Part shown: piece after piece, positions 13,701 through 30,139 of the stretch
Layout of the letters: every line of letters begins with the position of its first letter
How positions within the stretch are numbered: the stretch's first letter is position 1
Assembly: GCA_020746105.1 (NCBI GenBank)
Contig: CM036632.1
Span: 5,766,001-5,830,000, forward strand
Direction of reading: 5' to 3'
DNA length: 64,000 bases
Source of the DNA: Trogon surrucura
Taxonomy: Eukaryota > Chordata > Aves > Trogoniformes > Trogonidae
The notes under the pieces: generated by a model
The model's input: only the letters and a program-made list of their open reading frames with translations
What the model was told of the DNA's origin: nothing
The model's database searches: none
Position numbers and translations under genes: made by a program

Positions 13701-16700
13701 CTATTTATAGATTGCTAAATCTGACTGAAAAAAAAAAAAACAAAACAAAAAAACCTTCCAAAGAGCTCCACTCCAATTGCTACCTAGATGTTTCCAGGCC
13801 CAGCCAGAGTGTGCTGGCTTACTGCCATGTTTTTAAAACCTACTCTGCACATTGAGCTTTTGCAGGAAAACATGCTAGTGCTTATATGTGGGCAGTTACT
13901 ATTTACACAAACATTAAGGAACGTTCCCACCTTGTTTTCTTACTAAGTTGCAAATGCCAGAAAACAAAGCAATAGCATGACCCAACAGTCTTGGGCATGC
14001 AAAGGCATCCAGCACTTCCATTTCAGATGTGCAGCTGAGTGCAGCAAACACAGAAAGGGAATAATTTAGTTTTGAGCATTGTGTTTATTTTTTTCTTAAA
14101 AGCCTGTGTTTTTCTGGCTGAATTCTACACTGGGAATTAAAAAAAAAACAAAATTAAGAAAAAACCAGGTTCAATCAACAAGTAAATAGCTTAGCGTCGT
14201 TCTCCAGTGCCTGATTGACTTAGCCTTCCTCTCACTCATGCAATGAATGAAATAAGAGATGTCCCATGCAGTAAGAGCTGTGTGGACAACTTAAGAAAAA
14301 AGCAAACCCCTTAGACTTGTCTCCCAGAACAAGAAATATTATTCATTATCCCAGGGAGCGCAGGAAAGGGACCAATGCAGAGAAGAGGCAGAATCTCCTC
14401 ACCTTCCTCTCGGAGCTTTAATACCGTTCAGCTATCACCTAACCCCGGACACGTGTGAACTCCTCAGCTGCTCACACTTCAACCTCAGACTTCCCTGCAA
14501 ACCCAATGTCCCATTTCTGTCCACGGACAGAAGCAGCTGGGTTCTGGTCATGTTTGGTAGGCCCATGCCCACGTCAGGCTGCGATCTAGAGCCCAGGAGA
14601 TAAACCAGCCAACTTTAGCTGCAGTAGGCTTAACTCCGGTCTGGGGACAGCCAGGCTCAACACTGTGCTTCCACTTTGCACTGAGCAATGACAAAACCTT
14701 CTCTCCACAGACTGCGTGGAGAGCCAGCCAGGGAGACCCAAATTCTGGGGCTAAAGGCAGTCTTTGAGAACAGCCCCAGATGTGATCCTCCACCTGCTTT
14801 CCCAAGAACCTCAATCCACCACTATTCTCCAAACACCGTCTCTGCCAGACTCTATTTAAATGCAGCCGGAACCACCTGAAAGCACCAGGATGTGGGCTTC
14901 TGCCATCCTTCCTACTCCTTTGACACAACGGCCCCAAGGAGAGAGCACTCACACAACCCCGCACCACCCACACTCCCCCCCGACCTTGTCGTGACAGTAA
15001 TAAGGGGAAGAGGAGCGCTCTGATATTGTCTGGCCAGAAGAACATGCTTAAAGGCAGCTCTGCTTCACGTACCTGATTTATAACAAGGGTCAGAATAATT
15101 CCCAAGCAGCTCCCGCATCAGGGAGCAAACTAATTCCTTTCCTCTCTCCTTGGCTGCGCAGCCCAGAGCCCAGCTGCACCTGAGGTTCCAGCTCTCAGTC
15201 TATATTCTGCATCATAAAAGATACAAGAGAGAAATCTGAACTAGAGAAGTAATAACCTGTAAACTAATAAACCAACCCAGCACTTTGATAGCTAGGCACT
15301 CCCAAGAGCAGGGATTATTAATGGATGTCCTGAAACACTGTGTGTCTAGTTTTTGAGAGAGGTAGAAAACATTTCTGATGCTCTGTGGATTTTATGTATT
15401 TGCTCTATAAAATCAGATCAGGTAAATGCAAAGATTATTATAAAAAGCAGCCTCATTCCAGTCTACACACAGGGAGGCACTTACGCAGTTTTAAAAGACA
15501 AGTAGTAAGAAACTGCCCAAATAAATAATAATAAAGGTATAAAGCTGCTACATTGTGAGTAGTTTTTCTTGTCAAAGTATGGGGCCGCGCAGTCATTGAT
15601 TTTCTCTGGTAACTGAAATAGCGACATGCACGACTTATGTTTCTTCAGCAGCGAGTGCATGGGAGTGGAAGAAGGGGCTCTGAAATCCTGCAGAATCTCC
15701 AGCCGAGGATTTGATGGCTCTGAACTGCTGTCTCGATTCTTTACTTCCCTCGAACCGCAAAATGGGGTACATTAATATTCTGTTATGTCAAAAGAGAGTT
15801 TATGAAGCTAAATGTAATAATGTTTGCAATGTGATTAGGGATCTTTGGAGAAAAAGTGGTATAGGCAACGGGAGTGTAAGTATGGATACGTGTCCTTCTC
15901 AGCCACAAAATGCTGGGAAGCAGGTGGCAGATGGAAAGGTCTCAGTGGTATTCTCAAATCTCCATTCCCTGCCTCAGTCACACAGACAACAGGAGCCTTC
16001 TCCTTAGTTCTTTTTTTTTTAAGTATTTACTTTAAAAAAAAGATTCGGTGCTCTGTTACCTCCATCTCTCTACTTCTCAAGTTTGCTACACCCCACCTCA
16101 ACTCTGTGCCAAAATGAGCTATCCAACTAGTTGAAACTGTTGAAGGTAACCCTTTCATCTCGGACTACTGCAAAAAAGTGTATCCATGTAAAGCTGAACT
16201 AGAGCCAACTCTTTATCCTCCTGTCGTGTAAAAAATAAAATGGAGGCTGGGAAGGATAGCAGAAAGAATCCGGTCCTTTGTGTTTTCTGAAGTAAAATTA
16301 CTCTCTGGAGAAGGCAGAGCAGGAATAAACTTCTTTATGAGTCAGGAGGCTTTACTGACAAGAGCTGCCACTATCTCCACCAAACAGGCAAAGCCTCGAG
16401 TGATTGTGGTAAGCAAGAAAGAGGAATGTTGTTTTTTCGCAGTGCTGGAAAACAGACTGTTTGCCAGATTGCAAAGAGTGCCGAAAAGGTATCAAGCCTC
16501 TCCGTTCGAATTAACCACAAGAATAACCTGCTGAATGAAAAGCTTTTCCGTGGACCTCTGCTGCTCTCTAATGGTGCCTTAAAGAATTCTCAGCGCAAAG
16601 TTGACGTGCTCTCCTGTAGTCAAGTTTTGTTAAAAACTTTACATGCAAAAAAAAAAATAAAAAATTCATGAGGTTCTTAAGAGATATTACTTGAACAGAT

Positions 16701-16990
16701 AAGCCACAACTCAGGTAGCTGTTGCTGCAGCCACTTACTTTGTGTGTGGTGGGAGTGAAGGTAAGAGCTAACACAGAGGAGTTGGGCTTTGGCGCCTATT
16801 TTAGATGGGTGAAGTCTGGATATCCTCTCATAAATCCCAGTTTTCAGAGCTTTGTATAACTTAGCGTACAAAATTATCATTCGTGACTACTAGATTTTAA
16901 AAAGTGCTGAATTAACAGCCTGCAACTAACAGAAACTAGCGTTTGCACACATTGCTGATGGGACGCCAACGCTGCCACGGCCAGGCACGA
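1741..16990. other. 15 kb AT-rich non-coding intergenic region
   Basis: No exon of a known gene, tRNA or structured RNA was recognised. Open frames are short and mutually overlapping; the longest (185 codons, - strand, 14548-15105) resembles no family I know. The stretch from about 11.3 to 13.5 kb is the most AT-rich. It contains a composite CRE/nuclear receptor motif (8252-8265) and a 19-base palindrome (12737-12755), described under findings. Distal regulatory elements of PSMG3 or ELFN1 could lie here, but nothing in the sequence alone shows this. Confidence 0.6.
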
Positions 16991-16993
16991 GGG

Positions 16994-17201
16994 CTGGCCC
17001 GGGGAGCACGGCGCCTGGGCTGGGGAGCACAAAGCCTGGGCCAGGGAGCACAACCCCTGGCCCGGGGAGCACAACCCCTGGTCCGGGGAGCGCAAGGCCT
17101 GGCCCGGGGAGCGCAAGGCCTGGCCCGGGGAGCACAACCCCTGGGCCGGGAACACGAAGCCTGGGCCGGGAGCACAAGGCCTGAGCCAGGGAGCATGAGG
17201 C
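16994..17201. repeat. 21-base GC-rich minisatellite, ten units
   Basis: Ten tandem units, eight of 21 bases and two of 20, each of the form CTGG-CCCGGGGAGC-ACAACCC with variation. The array lies about 0.3 kb before the PSMG3 CpG island. Because 21 is a multiple of 3, the frames through it stay open on both strands and give false heptapeptide-repeat proteins. Confidence 0.93.
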
Positions 17202-17449
17202 TGCTCTGATGGCCCCAAACCAGCCTCATTTTGAGGGGAAAAGCACCCTCGGGGGCTCAACGCGGGCCTACCACCACGCGGCGGGTGGGACCTGTGGCCT
17301 CCCATGTGGAAACAGGGCAAGGGGCGAAATAAAAAAAGATCTAAATCAGCATCCGCCCCCCTACTTCACTCGGCTGGCCGAAGGAGGGTCACGCTCCCGC
17401 CCTGTGACATTCCTCCCATCTCGCCGCTGACGGAGGCCAGTGTCAAACG

Positions 17450-17870
17450 GGAACAACCAGGGCGGGGGAAAGGGGCTCAGTCCCTGTCCCGGGGGGGGGG
17501 GGGGGGGGATGTCCCTGAGGGGAGCGGCGGGGGCGGGAGATGGCGCCTCCCCGGGCGCGCGCGGCGGGTAATGGCGGCGCTGGCGGGAAGCGGCGGGGGG
17601 AGCAGCGCCGCGGCCGTCCTGCGCCATCTCCCCGCGCCGCGGGGCCGGCCGAGGGAGGGGACAGAGGCCGCTTCCGCCGCCGGCAGGGCGGGCCCGAGCG
17701 GAGATCGGCGGGGAGCGGCGCGGGTAGGGGTCGGCGGGGGCTGCCCGTCACGCCGAGCGGTGCGGGGCACGGCGGGGGGGAGCGGGGGGGTCGCCCCTTC
17801 TGAGCCCGGGCGGGCGGGCGCGGCGGGTGGGGCTGGGAGCGGCCTGGTCCGTAGGGCGGTCACAAGGCAG
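17450..17870 (+). promoter_or_regulatory. PSMG3: CpG-island promoter of PSMG3
   Basis: Very GC- and CpG-rich stretch directly upstream of the first PSMG3 coding exon. It includes a run of 18 G at 17491-17508 and two ATGGCG motifs (about 17539 and 17571) resembling YY1 sites often found at transcription starts. An untranslated first exon is needed because the coding exon begins at a splice acceptor. A possible donor (GGTAGG) lies near 17725. The exact transcription start cannot be read from the sequence. Confidence 0.7.
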
Positions 17871-17882
17871 GAGTGGCACCGA

Positions 17883-18013
17883 TCACAGAAACATAGGACG
17901 TTCGGGGTTGGAAGGGAGCTCTAGAGATCATCTAGTCCAGCCCGCCTGCCCGAGCAGGATCCAGTGGCTGTGTAGTGCTCGTTTGTAGGATCCCTGAGGT
18001 TGGAAAAGACCTG
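17883..18013 (-). mobile_element. CR1 LINE 3'-end fragment(s)
   Basis: Contains the reverse complement of the avian CR1 3' end: a degenerate CATAGAA-type terminal repeat, then GGTTGGAAGGGA and GATCATCTAGTCCAG. A second, GGTTGGAAAAGACCTGATG-like piece near 17998 may be a further short CR1-related fragment. The 5'-truncated element lies antisense to PSMG3 in its 5' intron. This is one of the strongest signs that the DNA is avian. Confidence 0.85.
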
Positions 18014-18215
18014 ATGTTGGTTAAATTTCCCCTCCCAGTCAGGGGCGGAGGGTGTCTTCCCTGCGCAGACACGCACCTCTGGCTGCTTTTGTGCTCTGAA
18101 ATCAACTTTTGTGTGCATTGCGCGGGGAAGGAGTGATTCAGGCCTCTTGCAGCCCATGGTCCTTGCTTTCGACCCAATGTTATTGCTGTTTCTTTATCGT
18201 CGTTTCCCTGCAGCG

Positions 18216-20331
18216 ATGGAAGCGGGCCCCGTGGTGACGTCGAGGCAGCGCGAGGCGGTGGTGCGCGGGGTCCCCACGGAGGTGGTCTGCACGGCCTTCT
18301 CCAACTCCGTCCTCGTGGTGGTCACGCAGTACGGCAAGATGGGGACAATTGTCTACGTGGACCCCGACACTGTGGGTGACAACGTGGGCAGGCCCTCGCT
18401 CACCACGCGGGTGCTGCTGGGCAAGGACGAGGTGAGAGGGGAGGAGGGTGAGGTGTTGCAGGTGGGGCCGCAGGAGTTGCCGGGGAGTCGAGGAGTCACA
18501 GCTGCGAAGCGGTGTTTGCACCGCGGCGAGATTGATTTAAAAGTCTCTTCTGAGAGAGATGTACGCGCACCCGTCTGCTCTTGGACATTAAAGTTTAACT
18601 AAACGTGCGTGGTTTGGGCAGGTTATTTATTGTTTGGGGATCGTACAGGATACGGGTTGCTTTGCCGCAGTTATGGAAGGTTTGATAAAGCTCGTGTTGA
18701 TTTAAGGGTTGCTAGATCAAACATGCAGCCTTTGATAACCTTTTTCTGGGGGTTGTGTTCCAGTGAGCTTGTTTTCCTCTTCAAGCCCTTCTTCTCACCC
18801 CTGCCCAATCTGTGCCAGCCCAGTAATGGACTTTAGTTGCCCTTTCCTAAGTGTGCCTGCCAGCACCTTCCCTTGATAAAGTTTAAATTGTTTTGCTTCA
18901 ACTAAATGAGTTTTTATCGACCATTTCACAAAGCTGGAGAGAAAGCAGACGAAAATGTATTTCGCAAAGCGTCAACTAGTCAAGCATTAAAAGAGAAAGT
19001 TACAGAGCTACAGGGTTATGAGGCTTTCCATCAGGGTTGCAGCTATCAAATATTACCTGTTAACCTTAACTAGAAAAACTTCAGCAACACAAGTTCCTGA
19101 TTCTATCCGTGGCTTCCCCTTATGGAGGTCATTTTTCAGCAATAGCCTTCCTTCTCTGGACTGGAGATGCTTTGCTTTCCCTGGCCTGATGTCTGCTGAT
19201 TCTGACCATCTCCACCCGCAGGCTGTTACTGTGTTTTATTTGCAGATGGGAAGTGCCTTTACTTACTTTGTTACATAGTATTTAAAAATTATTTTATCAG
19301 CTTAATTTAAACTTCAAGAAAAGGCTTTCACCAGTTTGTTGCGTTCCTGTTTGCCTCGGTTAACAGCCCCTTTTAGGATAGTGCATACTTCCAAACCACA
19401 CGGGTAGCTAAAATCAAGTAAACTCATCCTTCTGATAAATACTTACCTGTGGGTGTAAATAAAACCGAGACAAGCTGGATGTTCTTGAAGAAACCTCATT
19501 AATGAGATTATATTTCTTTTCTTCCTTTCTTCAGCCTCACTACTTATTTCTGTTTATCATTACTCTGTTAAAATGAAACCAACATGTCTTTTACACATGG
19601 CGTGCGAAGGCTGTGTATGCAACACCATTTTGGGTTCTCTAGGAATTGTAAAAATAACAGGTTTTCTTCCAAAGCTTGTCAGCAGAGCATACCATCTTAA
19701 GCAACAAGTTTTTAAAAGAAAATTATACTTGGAGGCTCCTGCAGAAATCTGGCTATGATGGAAACAGGCATTTTGATCCATTTAATTTGATATTTGGTGA
19801 TGTAGTTTGGTCAGGAGGATTAGTGGAAGGAAAGATTCTCTATAGTGACTTTCCAGGTTCTCCAAACCGGCACAAAACTTGATTCAAGCGTGGCTTCAGT
19901 TAGGTTGTTTCAGGGTGGTTTGGGTGGCTGTCACTCATGGGTCCAAACTCTTCAAACTGGTTGAGAAAGTGCTTTGTAAAGTTCCCTGTCCTGTGGCTTT
20001 GCTGACCAGCCAAACCACATCTCTCTTCCAAACCTTGTTGGAACTGCCCAGCAAAATGCATGTTTTGTCTGGGTCCGGTGTTGGCGGGTTCTCGGCGCAC
20101 TCCGCATCATTGCTAACTCGCGTGGGAGAGCTCTCTTCCAGCTGTAGGAGTGCACATCTGTATACCTTTGCTTTTCAGCCCCTTGTTCATGTGTGTGCCA
20201 AAAACCTGGTGGCGTTCGTCTCTCAGGAAGCTGGGAACAAACCTGTGCTTCTCGCCATGGCTTTAAAGGACAAGACCGTGGAAGGAATACAAGCTCTACG
20301 GGAAGTGATCAGAAGTTGCCAAGTGTGGTGA
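18216..20331 (+). CDS. PSMG3: Proteasome assembly chaperone 3 (PSMG3/PAC3)
   Basis: Two coding exons, join(18216..18431, 20179..20331), give 122 residues, the same length as human PSMG3. The first exon follows acceptor CAG at 18211-18213, starts at Met 18216 and ends after GKDE at a GTGAGA donor in phase 0. The second opens with PLVHVCAKNLVAFVSQ and ends IRSCQVW-stop; these match the conserved C-terminal half of the mammalian protein. PAC3 pairs with PAC4 and helps build the alpha ring of the 20S proteasome in the cytosol, then leaves before the particle matures (known for the family). The 1.75 kb intron carries no other gene. The gene lies head-to-tail with TMEM184A, as in mammals. No frame break is seen. 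Confidence 0.97.
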
Positions 20332-20730
20332 AGTTGTGCCATCTGGATTCAAGGAAATGATCTTGAGTCCATGACTCATCACCACTTATTTAAAAGGACA
20401 AGAAATGAAAATGATGGAATGTCTTTGTGCTGGTTTTGGACGTCCTGAGGAATTTCATGAATTTTTTCTCTACTGTGTAGAACATTTGTGGGTTCTGTTA
20501 ACTGTGACAGGTTTGCGGTCCATACAGTCAATGACGAGACGAGAACTATGATCTCAACGTCGAAGAGAAGTATTATTTTTATCACGTTGGGTGGGATGTG
20601 TGTTTGGGAGACGGCACGGCTCTGCGTTTGTGTCCTGAGGAGCGATCGATGCCAAGCTCTGTAGCTACGCTGTACCGCAAAGGGGCAACACCCAGTGCAG
20701 AGTGAATAAAAGAAACATTGACGAATCTAA
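20332..20730 (+). terminator. PSMG3: PSMG3 3'UTR and polyadenylation signal
   Basis: The 3'UTR runs from the stop codon to a canonical AATAAA at 20705-20710. Cleavage would be expected around 20725-20735. Confidence 0.8.
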
Positions 20731-22280
20731 TTTTACCTGTTTTATTTTTTGCTCTGTGAAAATCTCTTCCAACCGAAATGCAAGCCTTGGTAACAAATCA
20801 ACAGCAATTGCATAATAGGAAGGATTTTCTTGGCTGTTTTTAAGGAAATTAGGCCTGTGTGACTGTTTTGTCCTTATGTCGGTCCCTTTCCTGATGTAGT
20901 CTGAATCTGTTTTCTACTTTCACTACGATTTTAAAGAGAGACAGATAATTACGCTCTGAATTTCATGAAAGCTGCTGTCAGGGTGGGAGACAAGAAGCCA
21001 AATTAGTGTGAGAAAACAGACAAAATAACAGCTGCTTATGGGTTCCGTGGTACCAGCACATCGGAGCAGCAGCACATACAGGGCTTGGACCACCTGCAAT
21101 GAGCTGTCCCTCTCCTAAAGCACCTGTCGTAGGAGACCTGGGGACAGAAGGGTTTGGGGGCTTACATGGGGGTGTTTCTCCTGAGTCAATTGAAAAAAAA
21201 AAGTGAAGTCGTAGGAGTTGATGTGACGCTCGACAGCCAAACTTTTGCAGTTTGCTTGGAAAGCACATTTGGTTTTACCTCTTGTAAAGAATGACACCGA
21301 GTAGTAAATTTTTAAGTGAGCTGTTACATGCTCTTGTCACTTCATGAACTTGACTGAGCAGACAGAGGCCAGGTTTTAGATGCTGGGCAGGGAAGATTTA
21401 TGCTAAGACCCGCCGATAGCACCAGTATCAGCACAGAGCCGGTGCCTGCCCCGTGTAGATCCAGTTATTGGGTCATTTCTGCTGCTGAAAAAAATCCCCT
21501 ACGAGTAAAAAAGCAGAAAACACATTTCGAAAGGATGCTTTTCTCTGAAGTAGAGGTTATTTAGAGTATTTAAGGGATTATGAGAAATGAAACTTTTTTT
21601 TTAAGTACATCCAAACACTGCAGGTTTGTAGCTGCCTTTGACAAGAAATTTCCTCTTAAAATAATTTTCTGAACTGTGCTTCCAAGAATCAAAGATTTGC
21701 ATCTGTCAGAACTCCAGTTTCCCTTTTACACTTTTTTTTTTTTTTTGGTCTAGGAGGGCTTAGAGAAACGTGTGGAATTTGTTAATGTCGATCCCAGTTT
21801 GCCAGTAGGGATTCTCTCCCAACACAAAATTCAATGTATTTTCCAAATCATGTTGCTCTTATGATGTCTGTAGCTCCAGCAACTTGTGGAAAGCATAAAG
21901 TAATTAGCAAACTCAACATAAATCACATCTTCCATCCTAGTGGTAGGGTGACATACCACCACTATGCCCCGAAGACCTGAGTGTTACTACCTAAAAGTCG
22001 ACCACGACTTAATCCCCTTAATTTCGTGGTTCTGTGTGCCACCAGGTCTGCACAATGTGGTGGGTAAAGAAAGGGTGTGGAGGTCTCTCCCGTTTGATGC
22101 TTGGAGCCAAGAAAGACTATCTTGCTGTGTTTCCACGGGTGATAAATTAGACCATGAGCACTTGGTCCTTCGACTTTGCTCCTCTCTCCTCTGCAGTAAA
22201 CCATGGGGAAGGGCTGCCCCGAAACCCCGAAACCCAGGCACAAGTCTGCTGGTGCCACCAGCTGCCTGCATTTTAGTCAT
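20731..22280. other. Intergenic sequence between PSMG3 and TMEM184A
   Basis: No coding exon or known repeat family was recognised. A T-run lies near 21733-21747. Short open frames on both strands look random. Confidence 0.6.
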
Positions 22281-22289
22281 CACTGTCTT

Positions 22290-22870
22290 CCAGGTAAGGA
22301 TTAATTCCCAATTGCAAGAAAACCCGCCTTTGCCGCCCAGGTAGAGCTCTCAGCCGCAGGACGCGCGCCGGGCAGCGACCTCGGGCTGCGTGGTGGCTTT
22401 TCCATCCGTGTGTTTGCTTTCCGGGCGTGGGCGCCAAGTGCGGCAGACTGGAAAGGTAAGTTTGGTAACTTTTCGGCAGGAGGCAAAGCCCGCCCTGCCG
22501 CTGGGGCTCCCACGGAGGCCCCGGGGTGCAGCGAGGGCGAGCGGGGCGCTGGCAGGGCGCGCTGCCAGCGGGCGGGCAGGGCTGGGAGGGTGCCCGGAGG
22601 AGGAGTCTTCCCGCGGGTTGCAGGTGGAGGAGGGCTCAGGGGAGATGGAAGCAGGTGCACGGCAGCTGGACCCGCTCTCGGAGGAGCCTCGTGGGGTAAG
22701 TGGGGCCCTGGGGGTTGGGTATGCAGCAACTGGGGGCACCCCCGAAGCACAGGTTGCCCCAGCCGTGGGTGCTGAGCACCCGTGGGAGCTGCTAGGAGGG
22801 GCAGAGCCTGCTCCGAGAGCTCTGTGCATGCGTCACTCGCTCCTCTGGACCGGCTTTAAGGAGGTTGCTC
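22290..22870 (+). promoter_or_regulatory. GC-rich island, possible TMEM184A promoter and untranslated exon
   Basis: A locally GC-rich block about 3 kb upstream of the first TMEM184A coding exon, with good donor-like sequences on the + strand: GTAAGG at about 22293, GTAAGT at 22456 and GTAAGT at 22696. TMEM184A needs at least one upstream non-coding exon because its start codon directly follows a splice acceptor. Assignment of this island to it is inference from position and strand. Confidence 0.4.
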
Positions 22871-25690
22871 CGTGATGCCCTGCCTTAATTTATAGCTATG
22901 TGCTATAGGTCCTTCCTCCTGGGTGGCCTGTGGAGAGGCTGGTTGGGTAAATCACCCCCGTGTCCTGGCTTTATCTGAAAACAATCAGGGAGAAAGACAC
23001 ATCTCCTGTGCTGGTGGGTGCTACCCCCCCCAGGATGGGAGTCAGGGATCTCTCCCCCCTCACTGGGGCACACAGCCAGCACTGCAGAGGCACTGGTGGA
23101 GGGCTGCAGGGGCTAACCTTCCCTTTCTGACTGTCCCAGCCCCAAGGAGGCTGCCAGTGAGGTGTGGGTGTGTCCTGGGTTCTTTGGGACACTGGGAGGA
23201 ATGTGAGCTAGAAGTTGGGGCTCTGGCAGCCTGCAGATGGAGAGAAATCCCTGGCAAAGTGAAAAGCCCCATTTGCAGGTGGCCTGCCTGAACACGGGTT
23301 TCACTGCTTGGTTGATCTCCATTTCAGTGCTCATTTAGCATCTCTGATATCCCAGGGAGTGAGCGTAACAGGTAGACACTGCGTGGCTGTGTCTGAAAAC
23401 AGCCAGACTGGATGTGGCACTGGCAAAGTCCCCTCAGTGAGCTTTTTGCAGCTAATACCCTCTCTGTCTCCTCACCACCTTTGTTCTGGAAGCAAATGGC
23501 CCTCTAACTGCATTGAATTGCCCGGCTACCTTGCATAGCCAGGATCTAATTACCTCTGGAGCTGGCAGCCCTGTCTCCAAGCGGCACCGAAGCTTTTGTT
23601 TTTAATGACTTGCTCCACGACGGTTCAGAGCGTGACAATGTAGGGGAGCCTGCCAGGATCAGCTGCTGGTGCCACCGTGCTCGTACTGCAATGGCTGGGG
23701 AAGCTGATAGGCGTTGGCATGTCTTGGGCCAAGCATCTGTAGCACAGTGCGGATCAAATACAGAATAAATGGGTCTAGCAATGAGCTAGATCGTGTCCTA
23801 GGAAGTGAGCTGGGTCATGTCCTTTCCTATCTTGATGCTCTGGCAGGGGAAAACATGGCCAAATCCAGCTGTATGGCCCCAGGGAGTGCCCAAAAGAGAC
23901 CACGGAGTGTGGGGGGAATGGGGCACAGCTGGGCTGCCGCCTCCCTCCCTTCGCAGCAAGCTATCTCCGTCCTCCTGTTAATGTTTACAAGGCAGGTCTG
24001 GTGTCCTCGCAGTCCGTCCAAAGACCAGATGCCTCCCTGGCTCTCCCTGGGATCATTCTTCCTGCTGGCTGGGGCAGGGCCACGGATGGTGTAAGGGAGG
24101 AAAAAACCCAGCTCCCTGCTGCCTCTGTAACACTATCGGCCCCACTCTCCCTCCAGCTATCTCCAGCTCCACTTCCCCGCTCACGGGCACAGGTACAACA
24201 GGGTGAACTCCTGGGACCTTGCCAGCACAGCGCTGCCCCGGGCATCTCCGCTTACAGGCAGCTCCTGTCAGGCGGAGGAGGGCGAAAGGTATTTTTAGGG
24301 CTGTTGATCTGACACCAGCTGAGTTTCCTCTCCTGTGAGGTTGAGGTTCGGGGAGAGGGCAGGAGAGGAAGCCACAGGGCGAGCTCTTGCTTTAGTTTGT
24401 TTTCTGTGTTAATTGGACCGAGGTCATTCCCTACCGCTCTTATCTGTCGCAGATATTTTCTTCCCTCTCACCAGTTCATGCTTACAGTTTTACTCCCAAG
24501 TGATAGCTACCCAGCGGCTAAAATCTTTGTTTATTAACAGTGCACCAAGAAGCATCTGTATTATTACAGCTCTGCTCACAGGTTGTTGTGTTCGGGTTTT
24601 TTTAAACCGCTATTGTTATGCTTAGGGAAAAACCAGCTTTCCATAGATTAGCAGAAAGAGAGGCCAAACATGGCAGTTTGTGCATCTGTTGGCCTTGAGA
24701 TATGCAGCTGCCCTATAAATAAAAGCATATTATTAGATTGGTCCTTGCTGCGTGGAGCTACAGGGTACACGGTGCCTGTATGCCCTGGCCCCTCCATGGG
24801 CCAGGAACACTCAGTGCCTTGGGACGACCGGCTTCAAGGAAGACAGACCTGTTAAGGAGATGCTGGAGCACTTCAGCGTCCCCAAAGGGCAGCAGCTCTG
24901 CCTGCTCTGCCTGTGGCATGCCGGACTTGCTCCCTTGTGCTTAATTTGGGTTGCAGGAGGGACTGCTGGCTCTCCTTCAGGTGTCGGGGTTGGCATTGCC
25001 GGCACACCAAACCCCCTCGATCCCACAATGGCCACGGCTGGCCAAACAACATGGGTGATGCCAAACCTCTGGCTTCTTGGGCAGCCTTGGGGTCTGCCTC
25101 CAGCAGGCCATGTGTGACAAGCCAAATTTGGGGGGACTGTCACCAAAATCTTTATGGCAACAGGACCACAGTGATCTTGGTGTTTTCCAGGCTCCCAGGG
25201 AGGAGAACATCAGTGTCCTGACAGCTCCTTGGTAAGGGACTGATTATTATGGGTAAAGGATGAGTTTAACCCTTAAGTCTCTGGTTCCAAAGGGTCCTGA
25301 GCCACAAGTGTGAACTCACAGGGGCACAAATGTAGGCAAACCTTTTCCTTTCAAGCAGGACAGTTATCCTTGAGAAAACAAGGAGGAGCAAGGCTGAGAA
25401 GGAGAAGCACATATTTTGGGGGACACGGGGACTGCGTACCCTCCTCAGAGAAAAGAGGTTCTACTATTGAAGGATATTTGCATTTTCCTGCTGGAAGAAG
25501 CAGACCCAACCATGGTGAATAGGCTAGTTTGAGTGAGGAACGCCCTGGATAAACCTTGGGGAGGAGATAAACTTTACAGGAGGTTTGTCCACACTGTGTG
25601 GGCTGGGAAATCTGCTGGGACCTTCCCCTTCACCAGTTTACCTCAGACCTGCCTTCCTGCACTGCTGCACTTGCCTCTCCCTCCCTACAG
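22871..25690. other. Probable 5' intron or upstream region of TMEM184A
   Basis: No recognisable coding exon. The far right end is the polypyrimidine tract and CAG acceptor of the first TMEM184A coding exon. Open frames here overlap on both strands and show no familiar protein. Confidence 0.5.

Positions 25691-30139
<4,449 letters not shown>

Noticed and set aside
14548-15105. 185-codon - strand open frame
   Set aside because: Starts in ordinary intergenic DNA, no recognisable domain, no nearby promoter signal.
16877-17320. Heptapeptide-repeat proteins on both strands
   Set aside because: Created by the 21-base minisatellite, which keeps all frames open.
17304-17924. 206-codon frame over the PSMG3 CpG island
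   Set aside because: Gly/Arg/Pro-rich product of GC composition, open in several frames at once, no known domain, and it ends in CR1 sequence.
25598-25690. Upstream in-frame Met for TMEM184A
   Set aside because: The codons would run through the polypyrimidine tract and acceptor; the family start MSN directly follows the CAG acceptor.
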